DNA of 64,000 nucleotides. Origin: Leptolyngbya sp. CCY15150 (GTDB lineage: Bacteria; Cyanobacteriota; Cyanobacteriia; RECH01). Below are positions 19,200-28,475 of the stretch, one piece after another (the first letter of the stretch is position 1; the number at the start of each line of letters is the position of its first letter). Made by a program: the position numbers and the translations under genes. The stretch spans positions 124,001 through 188,000 of the forward strand of contig NZ_JACSWB010000174.1 in assembly GCF_016888135.1 (NCBI RefSeq), read 5' to 3'. Below the pieces are notes generated by a model, which saw only the letters and a program-made list of their open reading frames with translations, searched no databases and was not told the origin of the DNA.

Positions 19200-20825
19200 T
19201 TGGCTACATTGAGCAAGGCTCTTTTCCTCTCCATGACGCAACATCCCAAGGTAAGTGCAGACTTAGTCGCGCAAGACAGTCTGCAGGACAAAGAGTTGGA
19301 TAGCTGTTCTGTTGTGCAGACCGAGCTAGATCGGCTGGTGGGCTTGGCAGCAGACCTCTGTCAACGCCCCATTGCCCTGATCACCTTTTGCCAAGGCGAT
19401 CGCCTTTGCCTGGTTGCGCAACAGGGTTGGCCTATCACGTCTTATAACCAGACACCCCACTCTCTGGTCTTTGATGGTCATGTGCAGAGGAAGGCCGAGC
19501 CGTTGCACATTGAAGATGCTTCAAACGAACCTCAATTTTATCGGCTGCCCCACATTGCTAGCAGGCCCTACCTACGTGCCTACACCGGCATTCCACTCAT
19601 AGGCGATCGCTTAGGGCTCATGGGCGTCCTGTCGGTGCTCGATACCCAGCCCCAGCCCGCCTCACCTCGGGTGATGGAACTGTTGCGCATCCTCAGCCAT
19701 GAAATTGTGGGACTGGTGGGCGATCGCCCCGCAGAACCCACCTGGCGAATTCCCCCGGCCGCTCAGCAGTCGCGGCCGATGCAAGCCTTAGTGCCCTCGC
19801 CGGTGTTAACCGACGTCAAGCAACAAAATCTATACCTACGGCTTCTACAGCACCTAAACTATGAGCTGCAGCTAGGCGCATCCATCCGCAAAGCTGGCCC
19901 TTTGATTGCGCAAGTGTTGCCCCAACTGTTTCCCGACAGTAGCGGCTGGGTGTTGTTGTGTGATGGCGATTGCCAAGTGTTTAAGTCCCTAGCCCTTTGG
20001 GGAAATACGGCTTACCGCAGCGATTGTCTACTAGCCAAGCACTGCTGGGCTGTTCAATCTCCCCCCAAAAATCTAGAAGAAAGCACCCAAGCCTGTACAA
20101 CCTGCCGTGATGCCTCCCAGCGATGGGTTCATTGTTGCTTGCCGCTGCGGGTGGCAGATCAGACCATCGGCGTTTTATCCTTACGCTTTCCCCACATAGG
20201 GGCCCTGCAGCCGGATGTACGCCAGCGGGCCGAGATGGTGGCCAGCCACCTAGCGCTGTCGCTGTCAACCCTGCAACGATTGGAGGCCCTAGAACAGGAA
20301 AACCTGCTGGATCCGCTGACAGGGCTCTACAACCGCCGCTATATGACCAAAATGTTGGCTGATATGCTGCACCGAGCCAGCCATGGCAACGTTTCTGTCG
20401 CCATCATTATGGTGGATATTGATTATTTCAAACGCTTTAACGATACCTACGGGCACCTGGCAGGCGACCAAGTTCTACGAGACTTTAGCGTGTTTCTCAA
20501 GGGATTTATCCGCAGTACAGACATTGCCTGTCGCTATGGCGGGGAAGAGTTTTTGCTGTTGTTATCGAACGCTAATCAAGCAACGGCCTACCGACGAGCA
20601 GAGCGCTTACGCCACGATACTCGCTATCTCACCATGAAGTATCAAGGTAAATCCCTAGGGAATATTACCGTGTCGGCTGGAGTGGCCACCTTTCCTGACC
20701 ATGCCAAAACCGGTAATGCGTTGATCTGGGCGGCCGACATGGCCCTATACCGGGCCAAATCGTCTGGGCGCGATCGCGTAGTTTTAGCCGATGCCTCAGA
20801 TTGTCCTCCCCCCAAGGAGCCGTAG
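19200..20825 (+). CDS. Diguanylate cyclase with two N-terminal GAF-like domains
   Basis: A 541-residue c-di-GMP synthase. A first GAF domain (about residues 40-180) and a second GAF-like region (about 215-355) are followed by a complete GGDEF domain. This has DPLTGLYNRRYM, the metal site MVDIDYFKRFND, the active-site loop YGGEEF, and an upstream RSTD that sits exactly five residues before GGEEF, i.e. an intact inhibitory I-site. No membrane segment is predicted, so it is a soluble sensor; no chromophore cysteine motif is obvious. The TTG at 19200 has AGGA nearby; an ATG at 19233 (MTQHPK) is an alternative start. Confidence 0.9.
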   Translation: MATLSKALFLSMTQHPKVSADLVAQDSLQDKELDSCSVVQTELDRLVGLAADLCQRPIALITFCQGDRLCLVAQQGWPITSYNQTPHSLVFDGHVQRKAEPLHIEDASNEPQFYRLPHIASRPYLRAYTGIPLIGDRLGLMGVLSVLDTQPQPASPRVMELLRILSHEIVGLVGDRPAEPTWRIPPAAQQSRPMQALVPSPVLTDVKQQNLYLRLLQHLNYELQLGASIRKAGPLIAQVLPQLFPDSSGWVLLCDGDCQVFKSLALWGNTAYRSDCLLAKHCWAVQSPPKNLEESTQACTTCRDASQRWVHCCLPLRVADQTIGVLSLRFPHIGALQPDVRQRAEMVASHLALSLSTLQRLEALEQENLLDPLTGLYNRRYMTKMLADMLHRASHGNVSVAIIMVDIDYFKRFNDTYGHLAGDQVLRDFSVFLKGFIRSTDIACRYGGEEFLLLLSNANQATAYRRAERLRHDTRYLTMKYQGKSLGNITVSAGVATFPDHAKTGNALIWAADMALYRAKSSGRDRVVLADASDCPPPKEP

Positions 20826-20931
20826 CTTCAGGGCGATCAGGCTCAACCATGGCCGGCAGTTACGCAAAAATGGCACCATAGAAAGGGCAGCCCGTAGGCT
20901 GTATCTCCTATGCCATGGTGTTTCATTCCCT

Positions 20932-21861
20932 ATGTTTCCCCGATTTCTCTCATCCCGCGTTCAGCAGCTCACGGAAGCAACCTCCATTGCCCTAGCCCAG
21001 AACATTCAACAGCAGGCGATCGCCACCCCGCTTTTAGACACTCCCATCATCACCGGCTATGTCCACCAGGGCGATCGCCAAGACATTCCCATCCTGTTGC
21101 TCCACGGGTTTGATAGTTCGGTGATGGAATTTCGCCGTCTGCTGCCGCTGTTGGCGGAGCACCATGAAACCTGGGCGATCGATCTGCTTGGCTTTGGCTT
21201 TACCGAACGTCCCCCAGGGCTGGCAATCACCCCAGAGCATATCAAGCTCCATCTCTATACCGCCTGGCAGGCTCTGATCCAGCGCCCCATGATCGTCGTG
21301 GGTGCATCCATGGGAGGTGCGGCGGCCATTGACTTTGCCCTGACCTATCCCGACTGCGTGCAGCAACTGGTGTTGATCGACAGTGCCGGTTTTGCCAAGG
21401 GGCCGAGCGGCCCGCTGCTGGCTCCCCTGGCCTATCTGGGAACGGAGGTGCTGAAAAATCCTTGGGTGCGCGATCGCATTAGCAAAACAGCCTACTTTGA
21501 CCCGACGTTTGCGTCCGCCGATGCAGCAGCCTGTGCAGCCCTCCATCTCGATTGTCCCAACTGGCGGCAGGCCATGGTGTCCTTCACCCAAAGTGGCGGA
21601 TATACCGGCCTGGCCAACAGCATTGCCCAGCTCGTGCCGCCGACGTTAATTCTGTGGGGCAAGGAGGATCGCATTTTGGGAACGGCGGATGCCCACCGCT
21701 TTGACCAAGCCCTGCAAGGACGAACTGTTGCCCATCAACTGGTGTGGGTGGAGCGCTGTGGACATGTGCCCCATTTAGAACAGCCCGCCGCAACGGCCAA
21801 CGCCATTCACCACTTTGGGGCGATCGCCTCCGTTCCTTCCGGAAAACCAGCCGGTACCTAG
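20932..21861 (+). CDS. Alpha/beta hydrolase
   Basis: A 309-residue soluble alpha/beta hydrolase. The oxyanion region is LLLHGFDSS, the nucleophile elbow GASMGG, the acid probably the Asp in WGKEDRILG, and the catalytic histidine in CGHVPHLEQP, giving a complete triad. The frame extends upstream to 20791 but overlaps the diguanylate cyclase gene there; the ATG at 20932 (MFPRFLSSRVQQLTE) matches the start of related cyanobacterial hydrolases. It follows the cyclase gene by about 105 bases on the same strand. The substrate is unknown. Confidence 0.87.
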   Translation: MFPRFLSSRVQQLTEATSIALAQNIQQQAIATPLLDTPIITGYVHQGDRQDIPILLLHGFDSSVMEFRRLLPLLAEHHETWAIDLLGFGFTERPPGLAITPEHIKLHLYTAWQALIQRPMIVVGASMGGAAAIDFALTYPDCVQQLVLIDSAGFAKGPSGPLLAPLAYLGTEVLKNPWVRDRISKTAYFDPTFASADAAACAALHLDCPNWRQAMVSFTQSGGYTGLANSIAQLVPPTLILWGKEDRILGTADAHRFDQALQGRTVAHQLVWVERCGHVPHLEQPAATANAIHHFGAIASVPSGKPAGT

Positions 21862-21974
21862 TCCTTCATGGCGTAAATTTGTCCCCTGTCGCGCCAGCCT
21901 CTGGCTTGCTGCAGACGAGACGCCTGCGCGAGGGTCGTCAAGAGATGTCTGCCGCCCGATACTAGTACTCCGCA

Positions 21975-22072
21975 GCGGAAGCAACCCGCCTAGTTGCTAA
22001 GGCGGGAACCCTTGTGTGTCCTGGACTCCTTTCCGTTTTTCTGTCTTCGTTCTTCTATCTGGCGGCACTAGT
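21975..22072. repeat. Dispersed repeat, copy 1 (related to 43137-43225)
   Basis: Read on the minus strand, about 90 bases here match the plus strand at 43137-43225. Both contain a purine-rich AGAAGAACGAAGA-type block, then GGACACACAAGGGTTCC and CCTTAGCAACTAGGCGGGTT. In this copy CCGCCT and AGGCGG make a perfect 6-bp hairpin around TAGCAACT. No ORF is preserved between the copies, so this is a non-coding repeat family. Confidence 0.7.
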
Positions 22073-22274
22073 CAACCATGGTGAGTTTTCCCATGCGTAC
22101 ATGGTCAAACACACGATTGATGAGGCGACGTTCCTCATCGGTGAGTTGATAGTTGGCGAGGAGGGCAGAGGTGAGCTGCAAATGCTCTTGACGGCTAATT
22201 TCCCGCGCCGCCATCACCCGCTCCACAATGTTGCTGATTGATCGGTCTAATTTTGTTGGCATGGCCCAAACCAT
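22068..22274 (-). CDS. Small conserved cyanobacterial protein, unknown function
   Basis: A 68-residue charged, probably all-helical protein (TKLDRSISNIVERVMAAR, then LLANYQLTDEERRLINRVFD). Related short proteins are common in cyanobacteria and are annotated as hypothetical. The start at 22274 is preferred because a strong GAGGTGA (22282-22288) lies seven bases upstream; ATG codons at 22262 and 22310 are in frame. No membrane segment or metal site is visible. It lies alone, next to a dispersed repeat. Confidence 0.72.
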   Translation of the reverse strand: MVWAMPTKLDRSISNIVERVMAAREISRQEHLQLTSALLANYQLTDEERRLINRVFDHVRMGKLTMVD

Positions 22275-22506
22275 ACTCGGGTCACCTCGCAGATGATCAT
22301 CTTGAAACAACGGCTAAATCGCTGATGGAAGATGGGTCATGTTGCTAGGCAAATGTTCACAGATGTCATGGACGTTTTTTTGTCTACCTTCCATTCTCAT
22401 CTTAAACCGGATGAATTGGATCAAGTCCCCATAAGCCCTGCTTAAAGACTCGGTAAACCTAGACAGGGCAAATGATCTAGAATTGTAACAATAGGTCACG
22501 ACTCTT

Positions 22507-23280
22507 ATGGAAATTCACCGAATTCCCGTTTTATCCAACAATTACATCTTTCTTTGTCATCATCCCGAAACCGGCGAGGCTGCCGTGGTTGATCCCGCTA
22601 GGGCCGAGCCTGTTCTAGCCTGGCTCGATCGCCATGGTGCCACCCTGACGGCAATTTTCAACACCCACCACCACCACGACCATGTGGGGGGTAACCATCA
22701 ACTCCTGCAGCGCTATCCCAAGGCGGTTGTCTATGCAGGAGCAGCCGATCGCGATCGCATTCCGGGACAACAGGTCTTCCTAGAGGATGGCGATCGCGTC
22801 TCCTTTGGCGATCGCGTCGGTGAGGTCTGGTTTGTGCCAGGTCACACCCTTGCCCACATCGCCTACTATTTTCCGCCGCTCCAGCCCGCCCAACCGGGGG
22901 ATCTATTCTGTGGCGATACGCTCTTTGCCGGCGGCTGCGGCCGGTTGCTTGAAGGGACACCGGCCCAAATGCTGCAGTCGCTGAGTCGCCTGCGGACGTT
23001 GCCCGATCAGACCCGGATCTGGTGTGCCCATGAATATACCCTGCAGAATTTGACCTTTGCTCTGACGGTTGATCAAGATAATCCTCAACTCCAGAGCCGG
23101 CTAGAGCAAGTGCGGGTTGCCCGACAACAGCAGCAGGCCACCATACCCAGCCTTCTGGGACTTGAAAAACAAACCAATCCCTTCCTGCGATGGGACGTCC
23201 CAGCTCTGCAGGCGATCGCTGGCTCCACGGAACCGGTGCGTACCTTTGCCCGCCTGCGCGGCATGAAAGATTTGTTTTAG
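22507..23280 (+). CDS. gloB: Hydroxyacylglutathione hydrolase (glyoxalase II)
   Basis: A 257-residue metallo-beta-lactamase-fold enzyme that hydrolyses S-lactoylglutathione to lactate and glutathione in methylglyoxal detoxification. The dinuclear metal site is clear: [11 protein letters not shown] at residues 53-63, [25 protein letters not shown], and the substrate-binding [13 protein letters not shown]. The C-terminal helical domain characteristic of glyoxalase II ends in [11 protein letters not shown]. Full length. Single-gene unit by context. Confidence 0.95.
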   Translation: MEIHRIPVLSNNYIFLCHHPETGEAAVVDPARAEPVLAWLDRHGATLTAIFNTHHHHDHVGGNHQLLQRYPKAVVYAGAADRDRIPGQQVFLEDGDRVSFGDRVGEVWFVPGHTLAHIAYYFPPLQPAQPGDLFCGDTLFAGGCGRLLEGTPAQMLQSLSRLRTLPDQTRIWCAHEYTLQNLTFALTVDQDNPQLQSRLEQVRVARQQQQATIPSLLGLEKQTNPFLRWDVPALQAIAGSTEPVRTFARLRGMKDLF

Positions 23281-23569
23281 AGACAGATGGTGTTTAAGAT
23301 GTGGTGGGCTAGCGCCGGTTCTTGGATCCATCCATCCAGTTTTTTTTAATCAAAGGGTTGCGATCGCCCCTCGTTTATCGGTAAGATTGAAGTTCTGGCC
23401 AAAGATTTTCCCAGCATTGCGATGGAAAAGTTTACTCTTGGCTAGGCGGTTGACCCTGTTTTAGATCTAAGGGCAACAGGGCATGCGCCCATCCTTTCTC
23501 ACCCGTGAGGCTTGGTAGGTTGCTGCCATCCTCGTTCTACAAGCGATAGCAGGAAAAGCGATCGGCATC

Positions 23570-24037
23570 ATGGCAAAACGGATTCAGTTGGTGCTCACCA
23601 AAGATGTGAGCAAGCTTGGTAGAAATGGCGACTTGGTTGAAGTTGCTCCCGGATACGCGAAGAATTATTTAGTACCCCAAGGGTTGGCCTCCTTCACCAC
23701 CCCCGGCATTCTGCGGCAGGCTGCCCAGCGCCGAGAAAAAGAACGTGAACGGCTGCTGGCGGTGAAAGCACAGGCAGAAGCTCAAAAGACTGCCCTAGAA
23801 ACCATTGGTCGCTTTGCGGTAACCAAGCCAGTGGGTGAAGGCAATGCCATTTTTGGAACGCTGACCAGCCAAGACTTGGCAGATGTGATCCTCGAAAAAA
23901 CCGGACAAGAAATCGACCGGCGCGGCATTGAGATCCCTGATGTGCATAGCCTCGGCACCTACAAGGCGTCGGTGAAGCTTCACGCAGACGTGACCGCCAA
24001 CATCGAAGTCCAAATTGTCGCCGCCAAGGTTGCCTAG
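23570..24037 (+). CDS. rplI: 50S ribosomal protein L9
   Basis: A 155-residue L9 with the usual two globular domains and a connecting helix. The N-terminal signature is LGRNGDLVEVAPGYAKNYLVPQGLA, the linker helix is rich in Arg/Glu/Lys, and the C-terminal domain ends in HADVTANIEVQIVAA. Length is normal. It precedes dnaB, as in several cyanobacteria, with an intrinsic terminator between them. Confidence 0.97.
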   Translation: MAKRIQLVLTKDVSKLGRNGDLVEVAPGYAKNYLVPQGLASFTTPGILRQAAQRREKERERLLAVKAQAEAQKTALETIGRFAVTKPVGEGNAIFGTLTSQDLADVILEKTGQEIDRRGIEIPDVHSLGTYKASVKLHADVTANIEVQIVAAKVA

Positions 24038-24085
24038 TTAACCTGCGGTTGCCTAGCATCAACAGGGTTGGTAACATCTTGGCGA

Positions 24086-24119
24086 TCGCCCCCTAGCCTA
24101 AGGTTGGGGGGCGATTTTT
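24086..24119 (+). terminator. Rho-independent terminator after rplI
   Basis: TCGCCCCC (24086-24093) pairs with GGGGGCGA (24107-24114) as an 8-bp GC-rich stem followed by TTTTT. It starts 49 bases after the rplI stop. This is the clearest intrinsic terminator in the window and separates rplI from dnaB transcription. Confidence 0.8.
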
Positions 24120-24146
24120 GTGGGTAACGCTGCTTGGGAGTGCTAT

Positions 24147-24160
24147 AGTATACATGTACT
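24147..24160 (+). promoter_or_regulatory. LexA-box-like sequence in the dnaB upstream region
   Basis: AGTATACATGTACT differs at one position from the cyanobacterial LexA consensus as I recall it (RGTACNNNDGTWCB). It overlaps a possible -10 (TATAGT, 24144-24149), about 145 bases before the dnaB start. Binding is inferred from similarity only. Confidence 0.4.
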
Positions 24161-24305
24161 CATAGGCAGCGTGTGTTAGAACCATGACGCTACATACAGA
24201 GTCTTTTCGTGACAGAACATGAGAAAACCTCTAGCGACGGTGCTAGCATAAGCTTCTAGTACGCTGATGCATCTGGGTCGATGAGATAGTCTGACCCTGT
24301 TTCCT

Positions 24306-26927
24306 ATGGTTCACGAGCTCAATTTTCAGGAATATAGCGATCGGGTTCCGCCTCAAAATATCGATGCGGAGGAAGCGATCTTAGGCGGAATTCTGCTGGA
24401 TCCAGATGCGATCGGACGGGTCGCAGAATTTCTCAGCCCAGATGCGTTCTATATCAGCGCCCACCAAGACATCTATCGGGCCATGCTGCTGCTGCAGGGA
24501 CAGGGGCGACCGACAGATCTGATGAGTCTCACCAGTTGGCTGCGCGATCAGGGCAAGCTCGACAAGGTGGGTGGGCAAAGCCGCTTGGCGGAATTGGTCG
24601 ATCGCACGGTTAGCGCCGTCAACATCGACCAATATGCGCAGTTAGTCGTGGATAAATCCCTGCGGCGCAACCTGATTCGGGTGGGCACGGAGATTTCGCA
24701 ACTGGGCTACACCACCACGGAGCCGTTGCCCAAAATCCTTGATCTAGCTGAACAAAAGGTGTTTGGCATCACCCAAATTCGCCCCAACCAAAGCTTGGTG
24801 GCCACGGCCGATATTTTGACCGATACTTTTTCCGATATCGAAAGTCGTTCCCTGGGTATGGTGCTGCCAGGGGTGTCTTGCGGGTTTTATGACCTGGATG
24901 CCATGACCCAAGGCTTCCAGCGTTCAGATTTGATTATTACGGCAGCACGACCGGCTATGGGTAAGTGTTGCGCGGCGGATACAGAGTTAGTTCTGCAAGA
25001 CGGTACGGTAGCTACCATCGCTGAGATTGTGCAGCGCCAAGAGGCCACCGTGCTTACCCTGGGCGATCGCTGGCAGTTTTCCTGGGCCCAGCCCTCGGCC
25101 TTTGTAGACGACGGCCAAAAGCCGGTGTTTCGGGTGACAACGCGATTGGGACGATCGGTAACCACAACCCTCAGCCATCCCTATCTGACGGTGCAGGGGT
25201 GGCGATCGCTGGCGGAGCTGAAGCCGGGCGATCGGATTGCGGTGCCGCGCCGACTAGCGGTCTTTGGCCGGGAGGTATGGCAGTCGGCAGCGGTGATTGT
25301 GCTGGCCTACTTGGTAACCGACGGCGACCTAACGGCGGATTCGCCCACCTTTGTCAACAGCAATCCCCATTTGCATGAAGATTTTGCGGCGGCGATTGCC
25401 CAGTTTGATGCGCCCCACGGTGGTTTAGAAGCTGACCGCAGTCCATCTCGCCTGCGGGTGGTTTCCTCTGCCCAGCCCATGACTGCCTCCGCTGGAGCTG
25501 CGATCGCCTCCCGCAATCCCCTGCGCGACTGGCTGGATCAGCTCGGCATCTGGGGCACCGACGGCAGCGATCGGGTCATTCCCGCGCCGGTATTCCGTTT
25601 AGGACGATCCCAGGTAGCGCTGTTTTTGAATCGCCTCTTCGCCGCCGATGGCTGGGCAACGGTGTTGACCAGCGGTCAATGCCAAATGGGCTATGCTACC
25701 CCCAGTGAACGCCTAGCCCGGCAGATCCAGCATCTGCTGCTGCGCTTTGGCATCATTGCCGCGCTCAAACGACGATCCCTAGGACGACGCACGACCTGGC
25801 AGATCGATATCACCGATGCCCTATCCATGCGCACCTTCCTCAGCGACATTGGCATGTTTGGCAAAGAGGGCATTCTGGCTAAGGTGCAAACCAAGCTTGA
25901 CCAACGCAGCTATCAAACCAACCGCGATCTGATTCCCGTAGGTATCTGGCAAGCGATCGCCCAGGCTAAAGGGCAAGAATCCTGGGCATCCTTGGCAAAG
26001 CGGGCCGGCATTCGCGGCTATTCCAATCTACATGTAGGGAAGCGAGGGCTATCCCGCGATCGCCTCCTGGCCCTAGCGATCGCCCTGGATAACCGACAGC
26101 TGCAGCAGTTGGCCACCAGCGAGATCTATTGGGATGAGATCACGGCGATCGAACCCTTGGGGCAGCAGCAGGTGTATGACCTGACCATTCCCCAGACCCA
26201 TAATTTCGTCGCCAATGACATCTGTTTGCACAACACCAGCTTTGTCTTAAATGCCGCCCGCAACATTGCCGCCTTCCATAAGCTGCCGGTGGCGGTCTTC
26301 AGCCTAGAAATGTCGAAGGAGCAACTGGTGTATCGTTTGCTTTCCAGCGAAGTGCAGATCGAAAGCGGGCGGCTGCGGGCTGGGCGCATCAGTCAACATG
26401 AATGGGAACCCCTGGGCCATGCCATCAGCGTGCTGTCGCAACTGCCGATTTTTATTGACGATACCCCCAACGTCTCGGTGAACGAGATGCGTTCCAAAGC
26501 CCGCCGTCTGCAGGCAGAAAAGGGCGGCTCCTTAGGGCTAATTTTGGTGGACTACCTGCAGTTGATGGAGGGCAGTGGCGACAACCGGGTGCAGGAACTT
26601 TCAAAAATTACGCGGGCCCTGAAGGGGTTGGCACGGGAGCTGAATGTGCCGGTGATGGCCCTATCGCAGCTCAGCCGGGGCGTAGAGTCGCGTACCAATA
26701 AGCGACCGATGATGAGTGATTTGCGGGAAAGTGGCTCGATCGAGCAGGATGCGGACTTGGTGATGATGTTATACCGCGATGACTACTACAATCCCGACAC
26801 CCCCGATCGCGGCATTGCGGAGATTATTATCACCAAGCATCGGAATGGCCCCGTCGGCACCATTCGCCTACTGTTTGAGCCCCAGTTCACGCGTTTTCGG
26901 AATCTAGCATCTCCCGAGCGGCGCTAA
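24306..26927 (+). CDS. dnaB: Replicative DNA helicase DnaB with an in-frame intein
   Basis: Hexameric 5'-3' replication fork helicase: an 873-residue precursor giving a 450-residue mature protein after splicing. The N-extein (1-220) contains the DnaB N domain ([16 protein letters not shown]) and ends at the Walker A lysine (ARPAMGK). The intein covers residues 221-643. The C-extein resumes at [12 protein letters not shown] and carries the Walker [10 protein letters not shown] and the [16 protein letters not shown] region. The second known intein site in cyanobacterial DnaB, between RESG and SIEQD, is empty. Without splicing the P-loop is disrupted, so splicing is required for activity. The 3' end overlaps the convergent kinase gene by 41 bases. 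Confidence 0.96.
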   Translation: MVHELNFQEYSDRVPPQNIDAEEAILGGILLDPDAIGRVAEFLSPDAFYISAHQDIYRAMLLLQGQGRPTDLMSLTSWLRDQGKLDKVGGQSRLAELVDRTVSAVNIDQYAQLVVDKSLRRNLIRVGTEISQLGYTTTEPLPKILDLAEQKVFGITQIRPNQSLVATADILTDTFSDIESRSLGMVLPGVSCGFYDLDAMTQGFQRSDLIITAARPAMGKCCAADTELVLQDGTVATIAEIVQRQEATVLTLGDRWQFSWAQPSAFVDDGQKPVFRVTTRLGRSVTTTLSHPYLTVQGWRSLAELKPGDRIAVPRRLAVFGREVWQSAAVIVLAYLVTDGDLTADSPTFVNSNPHLHEDFAAAIAQFDAPHGGLEADRSPSRLRVVSSAQPMTASAGAAIASRNPLRDWLDQLGIWGTDGSDRVIPAPVFRLGRSQVALFLNRLFAADGWATVLTSGQCQMGYATPSERLARQIQHLLLRFGIIAALKRRSLGRRTTWQIDITDALSMRTFLSDIGMFGKEGILAKVQTKLDQRSYQTNRDLIPVGIWQAIAQAKGQESWASLAKRAGIRGYSNLHVGKRGLSRDRLLALAIALDNRQLQQLATSEIYWDEITAIEPLGQQQVYDLTIPQTHNFVANDICLHNTSFVLNAARNIAAFHKLPVAVFSLEMSKEQLVYRLLSSEVQIESGRLRAGRISQHEWEPLGHAISVLSQLPIFIDDTPNVSVNEMRSKARRLQAEKGGSLGLILVDYLQLMEGSGDNRVQELSKITRALKGLARELNVPVMALSQLSRGVESRTNKRPMMSDLRESGSIEQDADLVMMLYRDDYYNPDTPDRGIAEIIITKHRNGPVGTIRLLFEPQFTRFRNLASPERR
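24966..26234 (+). mobile_element. Intein with LAGLIDADG endonuclease in the DnaB P-loop
   Basis: A 423-residue in-frame insertion at GK^T of the helicase Walker A motif. Splicing residues are all present: Cys1, block B TLSH with its Thr and His, and a C-terminal His-Asn before Thr+1. The central part has two DOD-type motifs (LAYLVTDGD near precursor residue 333 and LNRLFAADG near 441), so a LAGLIDADG homing endonuclease domain is there, perhaps with reduced activity since the first motif is not canonical. Boundaries are set by alignment to the uninterrupted P-loop. Confidence 0.93.
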
Positions 26928-28041
26928 CGTCCGGCGGCTCGGCAATGGGAAGCTTTAGGCAAACCCGGGTGTAGCCTTGGGGCACGCTGTCGATGGTGAG
27001 GCTGCCGCCCTGCAGTTCAGCCATGCGTTTGGCGATCGCCAACCCCAAACCCGATCCCTGTTGTTCATGAAAGCAGCGTTCAAACTGGGTATAGGCACCA
27101 ATATGGGCAAGCTGGTCGGCGGTCATGCCTCGACCGTAGTTGGTAATGGCGATCGCTAGTTGATCATCATGGGTCGTACTGTCGATCTCAATTGCCGTGC
27201 CGCGCTCAGAAAACTTGAAGGCATTGTCGAAGAGTTCATCTAGTATCTTTTGCAGCATCGACACCGATACCCAACCAAAAGACTCTTCCAGAGTTAAGGT
27301 AAGATCTTGAGTACGGTTAAGCTTTTCGGCTAGCGGTATCGTTAAGTCACGAATCAAAGAGCTAATGGGCGCATGAGTTCGATCATGCTGAAGTCCCCGT
27401 AGGCGCTCTGGATCATGGGCCGTAACTTCAAGCTGAGCATAAAGTAAGAAATTTTGCACCAGTCGCTGCAGCCGTTTACCAGAGGTTTGGATAGATTCTA
27501 GAATTTCGCGCCCCTCATCACGATCAATGGAATCATAATGGGTAAGGAAGAACTCACAGAATGCTAGAATACCGTTGAGAGGTGTATAAACCTCGTGAGG
27601 TAAAGATAGGGTAATATTACTGCGCAGATGATCGAGATGGTGCTGAACCTGCTTTTCCATGGCGTCGCGTTTATTGAGCCGGGCAATAATCGCCTTCAGC
27701 AGTTCCTTGGCCGTAAACGGCTTGGTGAGGTAGTCATCGGCCCCCAACTCCATGCCCAAGCGCTGGTCATCGCGCTCCACCCTAGCCGTGAGGAACACTA
27801 GGGGAATATTGCTCGTGGATTCCTGCTGCCGCAGCGCTTGCAGAACCTCATAGCCATTGAGGCCAGGCATCATCACATCGCAAATAATCAGGTCAGGACA
27901 GCTTTCAGTAGCCCGCTGTAGACCTTCTTGTCCATTCTCCGCCGTTTCGACGCTAAAGGCATAATCGTCGGTCAATTCGAGGATATCGGCAATATTGTCC
28001 CGAACGGACGGATCATCTTCGATGACTAAGATTTTTTTCAT
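26887..28041 (-). CDS. Hybrid receiver-histidine kinase
   Basis: A 384-residue soluble signalling protein with the receiver first and the kinase second. The receiver (residues 1-125) has Asp10, phospho-acceptor Asp55 ([10 protein letters not shown]) and Lys107. The HisKA region carries His149 in [11 protein letters not shown]. The HATPase domain has an N-box ([13 protein letters not shown]), G1 (NYGRGM) and G2 ([12 protein letters not shown]). No sensor or membrane domain is present, so it probably takes phosphate signals from a partner; none is encoded next to it. The domain order is common in cyanobacteria. Confidence 0.92.
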   Translation of the reverse strand: MKKILVIEDDPSVRDNIADILELTDDYAFSVETAENGQEGLQRATESCPDLIICDVMMPGLNGYEVLQALRQQESTSNIPLVFLTARVERDDQRLGMELGADDYLTKPFTAKELLKAIIARLNKRDAMEKQVQHHLDHLRSNITLSLPHEVYTPLNGILAFCEFFLTHYDSIDRDEGREILESIQTSGKRLQRLVQNFLLYAQLEVTAHDPERLRGLQHDRTHAPISSLIRDLTIPLAEKLNRTQDLTLTLEESFGWVSVSMLQKILDELFDNAFKFSERGTAIEIDSTTHDDQLAIAITNYGRGMTADQLAHIGAYTQFERCFHEQQGSGLGLAIAKRMAELQGGSLTIDSVPQGYTRVCLKLPIAEPPDVSAAREMLDSENA

Positions 28042-28475
28042 AGTTAAGTCCTGGATGCCCGTGATGCGTTAATTGAAAAGCGGTAGATGTGGATTAAGGC
28101 TGAGCAGCGATGCTGAATAAAACTATGAAATCAGAATGGGAGCAAGATACTTACACAACCTTGATGGTGAATGAAGTACGAGCGTCTTGCTCACGGCTGG
28201 TTAGCGCAAATCATATCGCGTTCAGCAACACCGGCTGAGCAGCCTCCCACCCATGGGGGAGCCCCTCACGGATGGCTTGACCATACCTGACGGTGCCTCC
28301 TTCTGACTACACAGGGACTATGCATCATCCCTTAGATTCGCCTTTATATCGCCAGCAAACCCACCCTAATCATGACGATAAAAAAGACCTTAGAGTTCTC
28401 CTATCTCAGTAATTTGTCGGAAAAGACGATGTTTGATTTTGTAGTTTGATGTCCTTGGGAGGTACGGAGCCATGG
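28042..28475. other. Intergenic region between the receiver-kinase and ABC-F genes
   Basis: About 430 bases between two minus-strand genes. A weak imperfect hairpin (CTCCCACC/GGGGGAG, about 28243-28261) is visible. I see no ORF, RNA gene or clear promoter. Confidence 0.35.
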
